Source of the DNA: Gaiellasilicea sp963794385
Lineage (GTDB): Bacteria > Actinomycetota > Thermoleophilia > Gaiellales > Gaiellaceae
DNA: 64,000 bases
NCBI GenBank assembly: GCA_963794385.1
Contig: CAWCDT010000018.1
Location: 55,860 to 119,859 of the forward strand
Reading direction: 5' to 3'
A model generated the notes under the pieces. It made no database searches. It had not been told where the DNA came from and worked only from the letters and a program-made list of their open reading frames with translations. Positions 33,723 to 43,617 of this stretch are shown piece after piece (position 1 is the first letter of the stretch; every line of letters starts with the position of its first letter). A program made the position numbers and the translations under genes.

Positions 33723-34988
33723 ATGAGGAAGCTCATCGTGCTTGGCGCCTTTGCCGTGCTGTGCACCGTGCTCGTAGCCGGGGCCCAGGCCGGACGGGAT
33801 GCGACCGTCGTCAAGCTCAAGTTCGCCACGTACGTCTGGCAGCCGACCACGGTTGCAGCGAACAAGCAGATCGTGGAAACCTGGAACAAGGAGCATCCGG
33901 GGATCCAGGTCGAGATCGTCCCCGTCGACGTGAACTCGGTACATGACAAGCTGCTGACGAGCTTCGTCGGCGGCACCGCGGCGGACATCATCCACGACGA
34001 GGCCGCCGACATCGCCGGGTTCACCCAGCAGGGATACCTCGCCAACCTGACGCCGTTGATCCCGAAGACGGTGAAGGCGTCGATCCCGAAGGACATCTGG
34101 GCGACGGTCAACTTCGGCGGCAAGATCACCGGCGTCCCGTCGCTGCTCCAGACCTACAACATCTTCGCGAACATGGACATCCTCAAGACGGCCGGGATCA
34201 AGGCGCCGACGCTCGGCGATCCTTGGACGTGGGCGGAGTTCCGCTCGATCGCGAAGCGGCTCACGAACTCCAATCGCTACGGCGTCTGCTGGGGCCTCCG
34301 CTCGCCGACGGCGGTGACCCAGACGCTCTCGCTCAACTACGGCGGCCACTACTTCTACCTCGAGAACGGCAAGTGGCAGTTCAAGTTCGGCCCGAACGAC
34401 CAGAACGTCGTCCGCCAGATGCACGACATGATCCACGTCGACAAGTCGGTCGACCCGGCCGCGACGGGGCTCTCCGGCACCGCCGCCCTGCCGGCCTTCT
34501 TCGGCGGTAAGTGCGCGATGACGGTCGCGGGCAACTTCACCGCCCAGGCGATGATCCTGCAGGGGCCGAAGGACTTCAACTGGGCGATGTTCCCGCTGCT
34601 GAAGGGCCAGACCCAGCACCAGGTGGCGAACCCGCAGACCTACTCGATCTCGGAGCAGAGCCGGAACAAGCAGGCGGCGATGTTCTTCATCTCGTACCTC
34701 GTGAACCGGCAGAACCTCGCCAAGCTCGCGCTCGGCGACTGGCTGATCCCTGCGAACCCGGCGGCGGGCACGCTGGCCCGCAAGTCGACGAAGCGGGCCG
34801 GAAGCTGGCGCGTTGCGACCTCGTCCGTCGTCCACTTCCGCAAGGGCAACTGGGTCCAGCTTGCCGACTACGCCCGCTGGAAGGCCGAAGTCTCCCAGCC
34901 GGCGTTCGTCCAGTACCTGCGGGGCTCGATCAGCCTCCAGGAGCTCGGCGAGCAGCTCGAGGATGGCTGGAACAGGATCAGAGGCTAG
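33723..34988 (+). CDS. Extracellular sugar-binding protein (CUT1)
   Basis: A 421-aa solute-binding protein with a signal peptide (MRKLIVLGAFAVLCTVLVAG-AQA). There is a Cys inside the hydrophobic core but no clear lipobox at the cleavage site, so it may be anchored differently or secreted. Type-1 sugar-binding fold: VETWNKEHPGIQVEIVPVD, GGTAADIIHDEAADIAGFTQ, GKITGVPSLLQTYNIFANMD, and conserved Trp-rich domains. Delivers substrate to the upstream permeases. A hairpin at 34999-35032 follows. Confidence 0.92.
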   Translation: MRKLIVLGAFAVLCTVLVAGAQAGRDATVVKLKFATYVWQPTTVAANKQIVETWNKEHPGIQVEIVPVDVNSVHDKLLTSFVGGTAADIIHDEAADIAGFTQQGYLANLTPLIPKTVKASIPKDIWATVNFGGKITGVPSLLQTYNIFANMDILKTAGIKAPTLGDPWTWAEFRSIAKRLTNSNRYGVCWGLRSPTAVTQTLSLNYGGHYFYLENGKWQFKFGPNDQNVVRQMHDMIHVDKSVDPAATGLSGTAALPAFFGGKCAMTVAGNFTAQAMILQGPKDFNWAMFPLLKGQTQHQVANPQTYSISEQSRNKQAAMFFISYLVNRQNLAKLALGDWLIPANPAAGTLARKSTKRAGSWRVATSSVVHFRKGNWVQLADYARWKAEVSQPAFVQYLRGSISLQELGEQLEDGWNRIRG

Positions 34989-34998
34989 GACCGCCCAA

Positions 34999-35032
34999 CC
35001 GGCCGGCCGGGGCGCCCAGCCCGGCCGGCTGG
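34999..35032 (+). terminator. Intra-operon hairpin
   Basis: Arms CCGGCCGGCCGGG and CCCGGCCGGCTGG (one mismatch) with an 8-nt loop, 10 bp after the binding-protein stop. Likely protects or attenuates mRNA so binding protein is made in excess of downstream enzymes. Confidence 0.6.
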
Positions 35033-35062
35033 CCACTGCGATCGCGAATCGAGGGTGATGCT

Positions 35063-36218
35063 GTGAGCGGAAACCTGCTGACCGAGCGAGCCGTCGGCTG
35101 CCTCGCCGGCGCCGCCGTGGGCGACGCGCTCGGGGGCGCGACCGAAGGCTGGGAGTCGCACGAGATCGAGGCGCACTTCGGCGGCTGGGTGACCGGCATC
35201 GTCGAGTCGATCCGCCGGACGAAGGGGGTCGAAAAACCGTTCTCGCCGTTCCACAAGGGCGACGGACACGTCACCGACGACACGCTGATGACCCGGGTGC
35301 TCGTCCGCGCCTACGACGTCAAGCGGGACCACCTCGACGCGTACGACGTCGAGACGCTGATCGTCCCGGCGATCGTCGACGAGAAGACGTGGGTCCCCGA
35401 GCTCGACCGCGAGGACCTCCTCTACCACCGGCTCTTTCTCGCCGAGAAGTGGCTCGTTCTGAAGCTCCGCTACGGCCACGCGGATCCCCGCGACGCCGGG
35501 GTCGGGAACATCGTCAACTGCGGCGCTGCGATGTACATCGCCCCGGTCGGGATCGCGAATGCGGGCGATCCGCGCGGGGCGTACAACGAGGCCCTCGATC
35601 TCACCGCCGCCCACCAGTCGAGCTACGGGCGGGAAGCGGCCGGAGTGCTCGCGGCGGCCGTCGCCGAGGCGATGCGTGCCGAGGCGACGCCCGAGTCGGT
35701 CGTCGACACCTGTCTGCGGCTTGCGAAGGACGGTACGCGCGCGGCGATCGAGGCGGTCGCGACGGCGGCGTCGGGCCTGGACGGCTGGCGCGACAGCGGG
35801 CTCGTGGAGCTCCGCCGCGCGTTCGCCCCCTTTGACTCCGTCGGCGAGACCTACGCGACGCCGGAGCTGAACGCGCGGATCCCGAGCCGGCTGCATGCGA
35901 TCGAGGAGCTGCCGATCGCGCTCGGCCTGCTCGTCGCGACGGGCGGCGACTACGAGGAGACCGTGCTCGGCGGCGTCAACTACGGCCGCGACTCGGACTC
36001 GATCGCCTCGATGGGCGGCGCGCTCGCCGGCGCGCTCGGCAGCCGCGCTGCGGCGCGACTGGGCCGACGACGTCTCCGCCGCGAGCAAGATCGACGTCGA
36101 AGAGGCCGGCCGGACGATGGCCTCCGTCGCGGCGGAGATCTTCCCGCGGGATGCGCAACGCCACGCCGAGCGCGCGCGGGCCTTCGGCGCGCTCACAGCC
36201 GGCGAGGTGCCTGCGTGA
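35063..36218 (+). CDS. ADP-ribosylglycohydrolase family protein A (one frame change)
   Basis: About 384 aa. Mg-binding helical glycohydrolase: the N-terminal GCLAGAAVGDALGGATEG, the metal motif GHVTDDTLMTRVL near 75, and the C-terminal motif GGVNYGRDSDSIASMGGALAGA, all typical of the ARH/DraG fold. Known members cleave ADP-ribose from Arg or Ser, but homologues inside sugar operons likely act on another N- or O-glycosidic ribosyl-like bond. A +1 base near 36050 breaks the frame; after removal the C-terminus reads LRRDWADDVSAASKIDVEEAG to the stop at 36218. The stop overlaps the next GTG (GTGA). Confidence 0.85.
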
Positions 36219-37561
36219 GGGTCACGTGGATCCAGCCGGAGGATCTCATCGGCCACGAGCTGCGGCAGGCCCGAGAGGAGGGAAAGGACGTCGACGCGAC
36301 CGAGCGGCGCTGGTTCGCCGTCGGTGGTGCCGCGGCCCCGACGCGCGGTGCCTCGCAGGAACCGGTCGCGCCGGAGGTGCGCGCGCTCGCGCTCGAGCTG
36401 CTCGACGAGCTCGACGCGATGCCGCGGCCGCTCGACGCCGAGGAGCCGGACGAGCTTCGACGAGGTTCTCGCCGAGGCGGACCCGGCCTGCCGAGCCGTC
36501 CAGCCGTGGACGTCGCCGAGCGCGTCGCCGGCGCCTGGCTCGGCCGGGCCGTCGGCTGCGTCCTCGGGAAGCCCGTCGAGAACATCCCTCGCGAGGGCAT
36601 CCGCGCGATCGCGCAGGCGACGGGCAACTGGCCCGTCGCGGGCTGGTTCACCGCAGTCGGGCTCCCGGACGAGGTCTCCGAGCGCTGGCCGTGGAACCGG
36701 GCGAGCAGGCCGACGAGCCTCGCCGAGAACATCGATGGCATCCCCGAGGACGACGACCTCAACTTCACCATGCTCGGGATCGCATTGCTCGAGCGCTGCG
36801 GGACGGGATTCGATGCGCTCGACGTCGCGAAGCTCTGGCTCGACTACCTGCCGGCCGGGCGCATCTTCACCGCCGAGCGGGTCGCGCTCCGGAACCTGCT
36901 CGAGGGGTACCTGCCGCCCGAGACGGCGACGCGGCGCAACCCCTTCCGCGAGTGGATCGGGGCGCGCCTTCGGGTCGACGCGTACGGCTGGGCGGCAGCG
37001 GGCGACCCCGTCGCCGCCGCGCGGATGGCCTGGGAGGACGCCCGGCTCAGCCACACGGCGAACGGCGTCTACGCGGCGATGTTCATGGCCGCCGCGCACG
37101 CGGCGTCGCTCTCGGAGTCCTCGGCGGCGGCGTGCGCCGACTCGGGGCTCTCGGTCGTCCCCCGCCGCAGCCGGCTGGCCGTGGCGCTCCGGGCTGTCCG
37201 GGACCTGGCCGGCGAGCTCGAGTGGGAGGCGCTCGTCGACCGGGTCTTCGCCGACTTCGACTACCACCACGTGCACGCGATCAACAACACCGCGCTCGTC
37301 GCCGCCGCGCTTTATGCCTCCGACGACGACTTCTCCGGCGGGATCACGGCGGTGGTTCAGGGCGGGCTCGACACGGACACGAACGGCGCCGCCGTCGGCT
37401 CGATCCTCGGCGCCCTCGCCGGCCCGGACGGGATCGAGGAGCGCTGGTCGGCGCCGCTGCACGGCCGCTTCTCCACCTCGCTGCCGGGCTTCGACGGGAT
37501 CACGCTGGACGAGCTCGTCCAGCGCACCGTCGCGGTCGCCGGCGCTCCCGCGGCGGCGTGA
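36215..37561 (+). CDS. ADP-ribosylglycohydrolase family protein B
   Basis: About 448 aa, second family member with only distant similarity to A. An N-terminal region (1-95; VTWIQPEDLIGHELRQAREE) may be a DraG-linked lid domain; catalytic domain from about 102: VAGAWLGRAVGCVLGKPVENIP, GIPEDDDLNFTMLGI (metal Asp cluster), HAINNTALVAAAL, GGLDTDTNGAAVGSILGAL. Positions 36455-36505 lose codon bias in frame, while the next frame reads SFDEVLAEADPACRAV: a pair of compensating frame changes is likely there. Starts GTG 36215 and ends GTGA with the next gene. Confidence 0.83.
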   Translation: MRVTWIQPEDLIGHELRQAREEGKDVDATERRWFAVGGAAAPTRGASQEPVAPEVRALALELLDELDAMPRPLDAEEPDELRRGSRRGGPGLPSRPAVDVAERVAGAWLGRAVGCVLGKPVENIPREGIRAIAQATGNWPVAGWFTAVGLPDEVSERWPWNRASRPTSLAENIDGIPEDDDLNFTMLGIALLERCGTGFDALDVAKLWLDYLPAGRIFTAERVALRNLLEGYLPPETATRRNPFREWIGARLRVDAYGWAAAGDPVAAARMAWEDARLSHTANGVYAAMFMAAAHAASLSESSAAACADSGLSVVPRRSRLAVALRAVRDLAGELEWEALVDRVFADFDYHHVHAINNTALVAAALYASDDDFSGGITAVVQGGLDTDTNGAAVGSILGALAGPDGIEERWSAPLHGRFSTSLPGFDGITLDELVQRTVAVAGAPAAA

Positions 37562-39348
37562 GCATCCCGCTCGAGAAGCCGCGGGATCCGCTGGTGCCGC
37601 GGCCGATCGACCTACCGACCAGCGTTCCGCTCGAGGAGGGCGCGGACCTCGAGCCGCTCGACACGGCGAAGATCTTCGTCGCGCCCGACGATCCCGCCGA
37701 CTGGCCTGCCTGGCGCGCCGCCCTCACCCGTTGGCGCGCGGAGGCGGCCGCCCGGATCGGCTACGACGGCGCCGCCTACGACGCTCCGGAATACGCCTGG
37801 ACGCGACGCTGCCACGTGGTCGCGCTCGCCTGGCTCTGGGACGAGCTCCTCTACGACCACGAAACCAGCCGCTTCACGCCGAAGCGGTTCTGCGCCGACG
37901 CAGAGCGCGAGTTCGGCGGCCTCGACGGGATCGTGCTCTGGCACGCCTATCCCGTGCTCGGGCTCGACGACCGCAACCAGTTCGACTTCTACCGCGAGGT
38001 TCCCGGCATCCGGGAGCTCGTCGCCGACCTCCAGGGGCTCGGACTGCGCGTCTTCGTGAACTACAACCCGTGGGACGTCGGCACGCGCCGCGAGCCACAT
38101 CCGGACGACCTCGCGATCTCGGAGCTCGTGCGCGAGCTCGGCGTCGACGGCGTCTTCCTCGACACGATGAAGGAAGCGCAGCCGGGGCTCCGCGCGGCCC
38201 TCGATGGCGTGAGGCCCGGCATCGCGCTCGAGGGCGAGTCGACGCTGCCGCTCGCCCGGACGGCCGACCATCACCTCTCCTGGGCCCAGTGGTTCTCGGA
38301 CAGCGAGGTGCCGGGCGTCCTCCGCGCGCGGTGGTTCGAGCAGCGACACATGCTCCACCACACCCGTCGCTGGAACCGCGACCACACCGAGGAGCTGCAC
38401 AGCGCCTGGCTGAACGGCGTCGGCATCCTCGTATGGGAGAACGTCTTCGGCGCCTGGGTCGGCTGGAGCGAGCGGGACAAGGCGCTCTTGCGCGCGATGC
38501 GGCCTGTTCAGCGCGAGCACGCCGATCTGCTCGCGACGGGCGAGTGGACGCCGCTCGCCGCAGCGAGCCCCGATGCGCGCGTCGTCGCTTCGCGCTGGAG
38601 CGACGGCGCGACGACGCTCTGGACGCTCGCCAACCGCGGCGGCGACTATGCGGGGCCGGTCGGTGAGCTGACGGCCGAGATCCGGGCGGGCGGGATCGCC
38701 GCGTTCCTGGGCTCCGAACAGATCCTCGCCGCCGGTGGGGGTGACGCGAGCTTCCCGGCCCGCGACGCGGTGCGCTTGCCGGCGCCGGTCGTCCGCGTCG
38801 ACGCGGTGCCGGACGGGTTCGCGGCGGTCGAGCCGCGGCCGTTGACCGCGATCTTCCGCAGGCGCGAGACCGGCGCGTATGGCGAGGCGCCGTACGTCGA
38901 GGAGTGGAAGCCGCTGCCGCCGCGCCTGCACGACTTCGTCGAGGTCGAGCGGCCCGGGCCGCGCGGCCGCTTCGCGATCACGGTGCGGGAGGTGGCCGAC
39001 GAGACTGGCAAGTCGCTCACCGGCCTCGATCTCGCCGCGGCGCGCGCACATGCCGCGGCGGCCGCAGCGCGGCTGCCGACGGAGGACGAGTGGCAGCTCG
39101 CGGCCGAGGCCGGCCTGCTCGAGCGGCTCGAGCCGCTCGTCTGGAACTGGACGGAGAGCGAGCACAGCGACGGTCGGACCCGCTTCGCGGTCCTGAAAGG
39201 CGGCTGCGCGTGGCGGGCCGAAGGATCCGACTGGTACGTCGACGGCGGTCCGCAGGAGCCCGCGTACTCGCTCAAGCTCCTGCTCCGCGGAGGCGGGCTC
39301 GCCGGCTCGCCTCAGATCGGGTTCCGGCTGGCGGTCGACCTGGCGTGA
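37558..39348 (+). CDS. TIM-barrel glycosidase-like protein fused to a SUMF1/FGE-like domain
   Basis: A 596-aa cytoplasmic protein. Residues 70-330 look like a glycoside-hydrolase TIM barrel (GIVLWHAYPVLGLDDRNQFDFYREV, GLRVFVNYNPWDVG, LGVDGVFLDTMKEAQPG, GIALEGESTLPLARTADHH). Candidate acids are D202-region (FLDTMKE) and E222-region (LEGEST). A central beta segment follows, and the C-terminal 130 residues carry a formylglycine-generating-enzyme fold (LPTEDEWQLAAEAG, VWNWTESEH, VLKGGCAW, GFRLA). The FGE copper-cysteine pair is not apparent, so the domain is probably a binding module. I know no named family with this pairing. Embedded in the sugar operon by GTGA overlaps. Confidence 0.7.
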   Translation: MSIPLEKPRDPLVPRPIDLPTSVPLEEGADLEPLDTAKIFVAPDDPADWPAWRAALTRWRAEAAARIGYDGAAYDAPEYAWTRRCHVVALAWLWDELLYDHETSRFTPKRFCADAEREFGGLDGIVLWHAYPVLGLDDRNQFDFYREVPGIRELVADLQGLGLRVFVNYNPWDVGTRREPHPDDLAISELVRELGVDGVFLDTMKEAQPGLRAALDGVRPGIALEGESTLPLARTADHHLSWAQWFSDSEVPGVLRARWFEQRHMLHHTRRWNRDHTEELHSAWLNGVGILVWENVFGAWVGWSERDKALLRAMRPVQREHADLLATGEWTPLAAASPDARVVASRWSDGATTLWTLANRGGDYAGPVGELTAEIRAGGIAAFLGSEQILAAGGGDASFPARDAVRLPAPVVRVDAVPDGFAAVEPRPLTAIFRRRETGAYGEAPYVEEWKPLPPRLHDFVEVERPGPRGRFAITVREVADETGKSLTGLDLAAARAHAAAAAARLPTEDEWQLAAEAGLLERLEPLVWNWTESEHSDGRTRFAVLKGGCAWRAEGSDWYVDGGPQEPAYSLKLLLRGGGLAGSPQIGFRLAVDLA

Positions 39349-40532
39349 GCAGACCGCTGGAGGGGATCCGCGTCGTCGAGGCCGCCACCCTCTTCGCCGC
39401 CCCGCTCGCCGGGATGCTGCTCGGCGACTTCGGCGCCGACGTCGTAAAGATCGAGCATCCGCGCCGGCCGGATCCGGCCCGAGGCCACGGGCCGAGCAAG
39501 GACGGTGTCGGGCTCTGGTTCAAGGCGCTCGCCCGGAACAAACGGCTCGTCACGCTCGATCTCTCGACAACGGACGGTGCCGAGCTTTTCCTGCGTCTCG
39601 CCGAGCGGGCCGACGTGGTGCTCGAGAACTTCCGGCCGGGGACGCTCGAGCGCTGGGGCATCGGCCCGGACGAGCTCCGGGACGCGAACCCGCGCCTCGT
39701 GCTCGCGCGGGTCAGCGGCTTCGGCCAGACCGGTCCGTACGCTGCGCGGCCCGGTTTCGGCACGCTGGCCGAGGCGATGAGCGGCTTCGCCGCGCTGAAC
39801 GGGGAGCCGGAGGGGCCGCCGCTCCTGCCTCCGCTCGCGCTCGCGGACGGTGTCGCCGCGCTCGCGACCGCCTTCGCGATCCTCGCCGCCCTGCGCGCGC
39901 GAGAGGAGACGGGGCGCGGGCAGGTCGTCGACACCTCGCTCGTCGAGCCGCTCCTGACCCTGCTCGGCCCGCAGCTGACCGCGTACGACCTGCTCGGCGA
40001 GCTCCAGCCGCGTACCGGCAACCGCTCGAGCCACAACGCGCCGCGCAACGTCTACCGCACCGCCGACGGCTCGTGGGTCGCCGTGTCCGCGAGCGCGACC
40101 TCGATCGCGGCGCGGGTGCTGCGGCTCGTCGGGCGGCCCGACCTCGTCGAGGAGCCGTGGTTCGCGACCGGCTCCGGCCGGGCTGCACACGTGGACGAGA
40201 TCGACGACGCCGTCGCGGCGTGGATCGGCATGCGCTCCCGGAACGAGGTCGTGGCCGCCTTCGAGGCCGCCGAGGCCGCGATTGCGCCCGTCTACGACGC
40301 GCGCGACATCCTCGCCGACCCGCAGCTGGCCGCGGTCGGCGCGATCATGACCGTCGCGGACGACGAGCTCGGCCCGCTGAAGATGCCGAACATGATCAGC
40401 CGTCTCTCCGAGACCCCGGGCGAGATCCGGCACGCCGGCGGGCGGCATGGCGCCGACACCGACGCGGTCCTCGCGGAGCTCGGCATCGACGCGGACGAGC
40501 TCGCGCGCCTGCGCGACGCGGGCGTGGTGTGA
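39345..40532 (+). CDS. CaiB/BaiF-family CoA-transferase
   Basis: A 395-aa class III CoA-transferase. PLEGIRVVEAATLFAAPLAGMLLGDFGADVVKIEHP at the N-terminus, LENFRPGTLERWG, VSGFGQTGPYAARPGF, and the catalytic Asp in GQVVDTSLVEP near 198. These enzymes move CoA between carboxylic acids via aspartyl-CoA anhydride. GTG 39345 start; GTGA into the lyase. Coupling with a CitE-type lyase suggests activation of a small hydroxy acid and its cleavage. Confidence 0.93.
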   Translation: MSRPLEGIRVVEAATLFAAPLAGMLLGDFGADVVKIEHPRRPDPARGHGPSKDGVGLWFKALARNKRLVTLDLSTTDGAELFLRLAERADVVLENFRPGTLERWGIGPDELRDANPRLVLARVSGFGQTGPYAARPGFGTLAEAMSGFAALNGEPEGPPLLPPLALADGVAALATAFAILAALRAREETGRGQVVDTSLVEPLLTLLGPQLTAYDLLGELQPRTGNRSSHNAPRNVYRTADGSWVAVSASATSIAARVLRLVGRPDLVEEPWFATGSGRAAHVDEIDDAVAAWIGMRSRNEVVAAFEAAEAAIAPVYDARDILADPQLAAVGAIMTVADDELGPLKMPNMISRLSETPGEIRHAGGRHGADTDAVLAELGIDADELARLRDAGVV

Positions 40533-41341
40533 CGGCGCCGCCGCTCACGTGGCTCTACGTCCCCGGCGATCGGCCGGACCGTGTCGAGAAGGCGCTCGCC
40601 TCCGCCGCGCACGCCGTCATCGTCGACCTCGAGGACGGCGTCGCGCCGGCCGTGAAGGTGGAGGCGCGGGCGAACGTTGTCGCGCTCTTCGCCCGCGAGC
40701 AGGACAAGCCGGCCTACGTCCGCGTCAACGCGGGCGACGCCGACGACCTGCGGGCCGTCGCGCCGCTCCGGTTGACCGGAATCTTCCTGCCGAAGGTCTC
40801 ACGCCCCAAGGACGTGCCGGAGACGGCGCATCCGGTCCACTGCTTGATCGAGTCGGCCGCTGGGGTCGAGGCCGCCTACGAGATCGCACGCGCGCCCGGC
40901 GTGGCGGGGATCTCGCTCGGCGAGTCGGACCTCCGCTCAGAGACCGGTGCGCTCGAGGGCGGCCTCGACTGGGCGCGGAGCCGGATCGTCAACGCGGCCG
41001 TCGCCGCCGGCCTCCAGCGGCCGCAGCAGTCGGTCTACCCGCACGTCGCCGACGACGAGGGACTCGCGCGCTCGTGCGCGCGCGGCCGTGAGCTCGGCCA
41101 CCTCGGCCGCGCCGCGATCCATCCGCGCCAGCTCCCGATCATCGAGCTGGCTTACCTGCCGACCGCCGCCGAGCTCGAGCGCGCGCAGGCGACGGTCGAG
41201 CGGCTCGAGGCGGCCGGCGCCGGCACGCTCGGCGGCGGCGAGTTTGTCGACGCCGCGATGCTCGGCGCGGCCCTGCAGATCGTCGCGCTCGCCGCCGCAT
41301 ACGGAACGTCAACCGATCCACCACCAAGGAGGGAGACATGA
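40529..41341 (+). CDS. CitE/malyl-CoA lyase-like aldolase (HpcH/HpaI family)
   Basis: A 270-aa TIM-barrel lyase. LYVPGDRPDRVEKALASAAHAVIVDLEDGVAP at the N-terminus, Arg in YVRVNAGDA, then LIESAAGVEAAYEIARAPGVAGISLGESDL, with the metal-binding Glu and Asp, and GRAAIHPRQLPII. Homologues cleave (S)-malyl-, citramalyl- or citryl-CoA. Follows CaiB (GTGA) and overlaps the esterase start (ATGA). Product would be acetyl-CoA plus an oxo acid. Confidence 0.9.
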   Translation: MTAPPLTWLYVPGDRPDRVEKALASAAHAVIVDLEDGVAPAVKVEARANVVALFAREQDKPAYVRVNAGDADDLRAVAPLRLTGIFLPKVSRPKDVPETAHPVHCLIESAAGVEAAYEIARAPGVAGISLGESDLRSETGALEGGLDWARSRIVNAAVAAGLQRPQQSVYPHVADDEGLARSCARGRELGHLGRAAIHPRQLPIIELAYLPTAAELERAQATVERLEAAGAGTLGGGEFVDAAMLGAALQIVALAAAYGTSTDPPPRRET

Positions 41342-43492
41342 AGAACCGGCTCGCACCGGCTCTCGCCGCCTGTGCCGCCCTGTTGCTCGTCCTGCTCGCT
41401 CCTTCGGCCGTCGGCTCCAGCGCCGCTGTGTCCGAGGGAAGCATCACCGAGGGCAGCTTCCAGTCCGCCACGCTCGGCGAGGCGATCACCTACAACGTGT
41501 ATCTGCCCGCGGGCTACGCGGAGTCGACCGACCGTTACCCTGTCATCTACCTCCTGCACGGGCGCGGAGACTCGAAGAGCGCCTGGACGCAGATGAAGGG
41601 TGCGCTCGACGAGCTGATCGCGTCGGGGGAGATCCAGCCGACGATCGCGATCATGCCCGACGCGCCCTGGAGCAGCCGCGCCAGCTACTACGTCGACTCG
41701 GGCTACACGGGAGCCGATCCGGGCCGCAAGGTCGAGACGGCGTTCACGCAGGACCTGCTCGCACACGTGGACGGCACTTACAGGACCGTGGCGAACCGGA
41801 CCGGCCGCGGTGTTGCCGGCTACTCGATGGGCGGCTACGGCGCGCTCCGCTACTCCCTCGCGCACCCCGATCTCTTCGGTGCGTCGATCGTGCTCAGTCC
41901 CGCGGTCTACGTCCCGACTCCGCCGAGCGACTCCAGCACGCGCGAGTTCGGCGCCTTCGGGCTTGGCAAGAGCCTGTTCGTCGACTCGGTCTACAAGAAG
42001 CTCAACTACCCGGCGCTGTTTCCGTCGTTCACGGCCACCGGCCTGCCGCTGCCGATGTTCATCGCCGTCGGCGACGACGAATTCAAGAACCCGGATCCGA
42101 AGGACGCGACGCACGACCTCGACTTCGAGGCGCACGTCCTCTTCAATCAGGCCGTTCGCGTCCCGAACCTGACGGCCGAGCTCCGCGTCGTCGACGGCGG
42201 CCACGACTGGGACGTCTGGGGGCCGACCTTCGTCGAGGGGGCGAAGTACATCTTCCAGTTCCTGAATCAGGCGCCGGTGACGCCGATGAAGGCCCGGCTG
42301 ACCGGCACTTCGCAGGAGGAGCGCGCGGGCGGCGTCGCTGTCGACGCCGCCGGCAACGTCTACCAGGCCCTCGCCGCCGGCGGCCCGGTCGACGGACAGC
42401 CCTACGTCGGCGACAAGGACCTCGTGCTGGTCAAGGACTCACCGTCCGGTACGCGGCTCTGGACCCGCGAGCTCGGCACGGCCCGGCTCGAGCGGGCCTA
42501 CGGGGTCGCGATCGACGGGGCGGGCAACGCTGTCGTCACCGGCTACACCACCGGTGACCTCGACGGCGCGCACGGCGGCAACACCACCGACGACATCTTC
42601 GTGGTCAAGTTCGACCCGGCCGGGAACCGGCTCTGGCTGCGCCAGTTCGGCGTTGCGGCCGTGGCCGACCGCGGCTACGCGATCGACGCGGACGCGACCG
42701 GGAACGTCTACGTCACGGGTTACACCCGCGGCAACCTCGCCGCCACCAACCAGGGCGACAAGGACATCTACATCGTCAAGCTCGACCCGAACGGCGCGCA
42801 GCTGTGGCTGCAGCAGTTCGGCAGCACGGGCGAGGACAAGGCGTGGGGCGTGGCCGTAACCCCCGACGGGATCCGCCTCGGCGGTATGACCTCGGGCGCG
42901 CTCGGCACCGCCGTCGGCGCGCTCGACGGGTGGGTCGCGCGCTACGACGCCGCGGGAAATCGTGCCTGGCTGACGCAGTTCGGCACGGCCGCCAACGAGG
43001 AGGTGTGGGGGCTGACCGCGGACGCGGCCGGCAACACCTACGTGGCCGCGTACTCGGCGGGCGACTTCGACGGCCCGCTCGCGGGCGACAAGGACCTCGT
43101 CGCGGCCCGCTTCGACGCTGGCGGAGCGCTCACCTGGAAGGACCAACTCGGCACCGACCTGAACGACAAGAGCGCCGCCGTTGGGCTGGACGGCGCCGGC
43201 AGTCTCTACGTCGCCGGCTTTACCGACGGCGACCTGGAAGGGCACCTTGGCAAGTTCGACGGCGTGCTCGTCAAGTACGCGCCCGACACGAGCCGCGAGT
43301 GGGTGCGGCAGTTCGGGACGACCGAGGACGACGGCGGCCGACGTGTTCGCTGAGGCCAACCTCTACCTCGACACGTTCGGAGGCACGGTCTACGTCTCCG
43401 GGCTCACGCTCGGGGACGTCGACGGCGCGAGCCAACTCGGGCTCGGCGACGTGTTCCTCGCGACCTTCGACGCCGCGGGCACGAACGGCTGA
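41338..43492 (+). CDS. Secreted esterase fused to SBBP beta-propeller repeats (one frame change)
   Basis: About 717 aa after repair. Signal peptide (1-30); an esterase-D-like hydrolase (35-310) with nucleophile G-Y-S-M-G-G, acid VGDDEF and His GGHDWDVW; then a C-terminal propeller of about seven 50-55-residue repeats with GNVYVTGYT and DIFVVKFDPAGNRLWLRQFG signatures (SBBP family). A +1 base near 43333 shifts the last repeat: removal gives TEDDAADVFAEANLYLDTFG to the stop at 43492. Likely acts at the cell surface to release acyl groups from a polysaccharide or feruloyl-type ester feeding the operon. Terminator follows. Confidence 0.85.
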
Positions 43493-43496
43493 ACGT

Positions 43497-43533
43497 GGGT
43501 GGGCCGGGCCGCTCAGGGCGGCCTGGCCCACCC
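43497..43533 (+). terminator. Hairpin terminator of the sugar operon
   Basis: Stem GGGTGGGCCGGGCCGC / GGCGGCCTGGCCCACCC around TCAG, 4 bp after the esterase stop. Confidence 0.75.
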
Positions 43534-43617
43534 TGTCCGATTAGGATCAGCCCTCGGATCGCGCGACGACCCGAGCGATCCAAGCGTTCACTCCATCCAA
43601 CATGCGGAGGTCACGCG

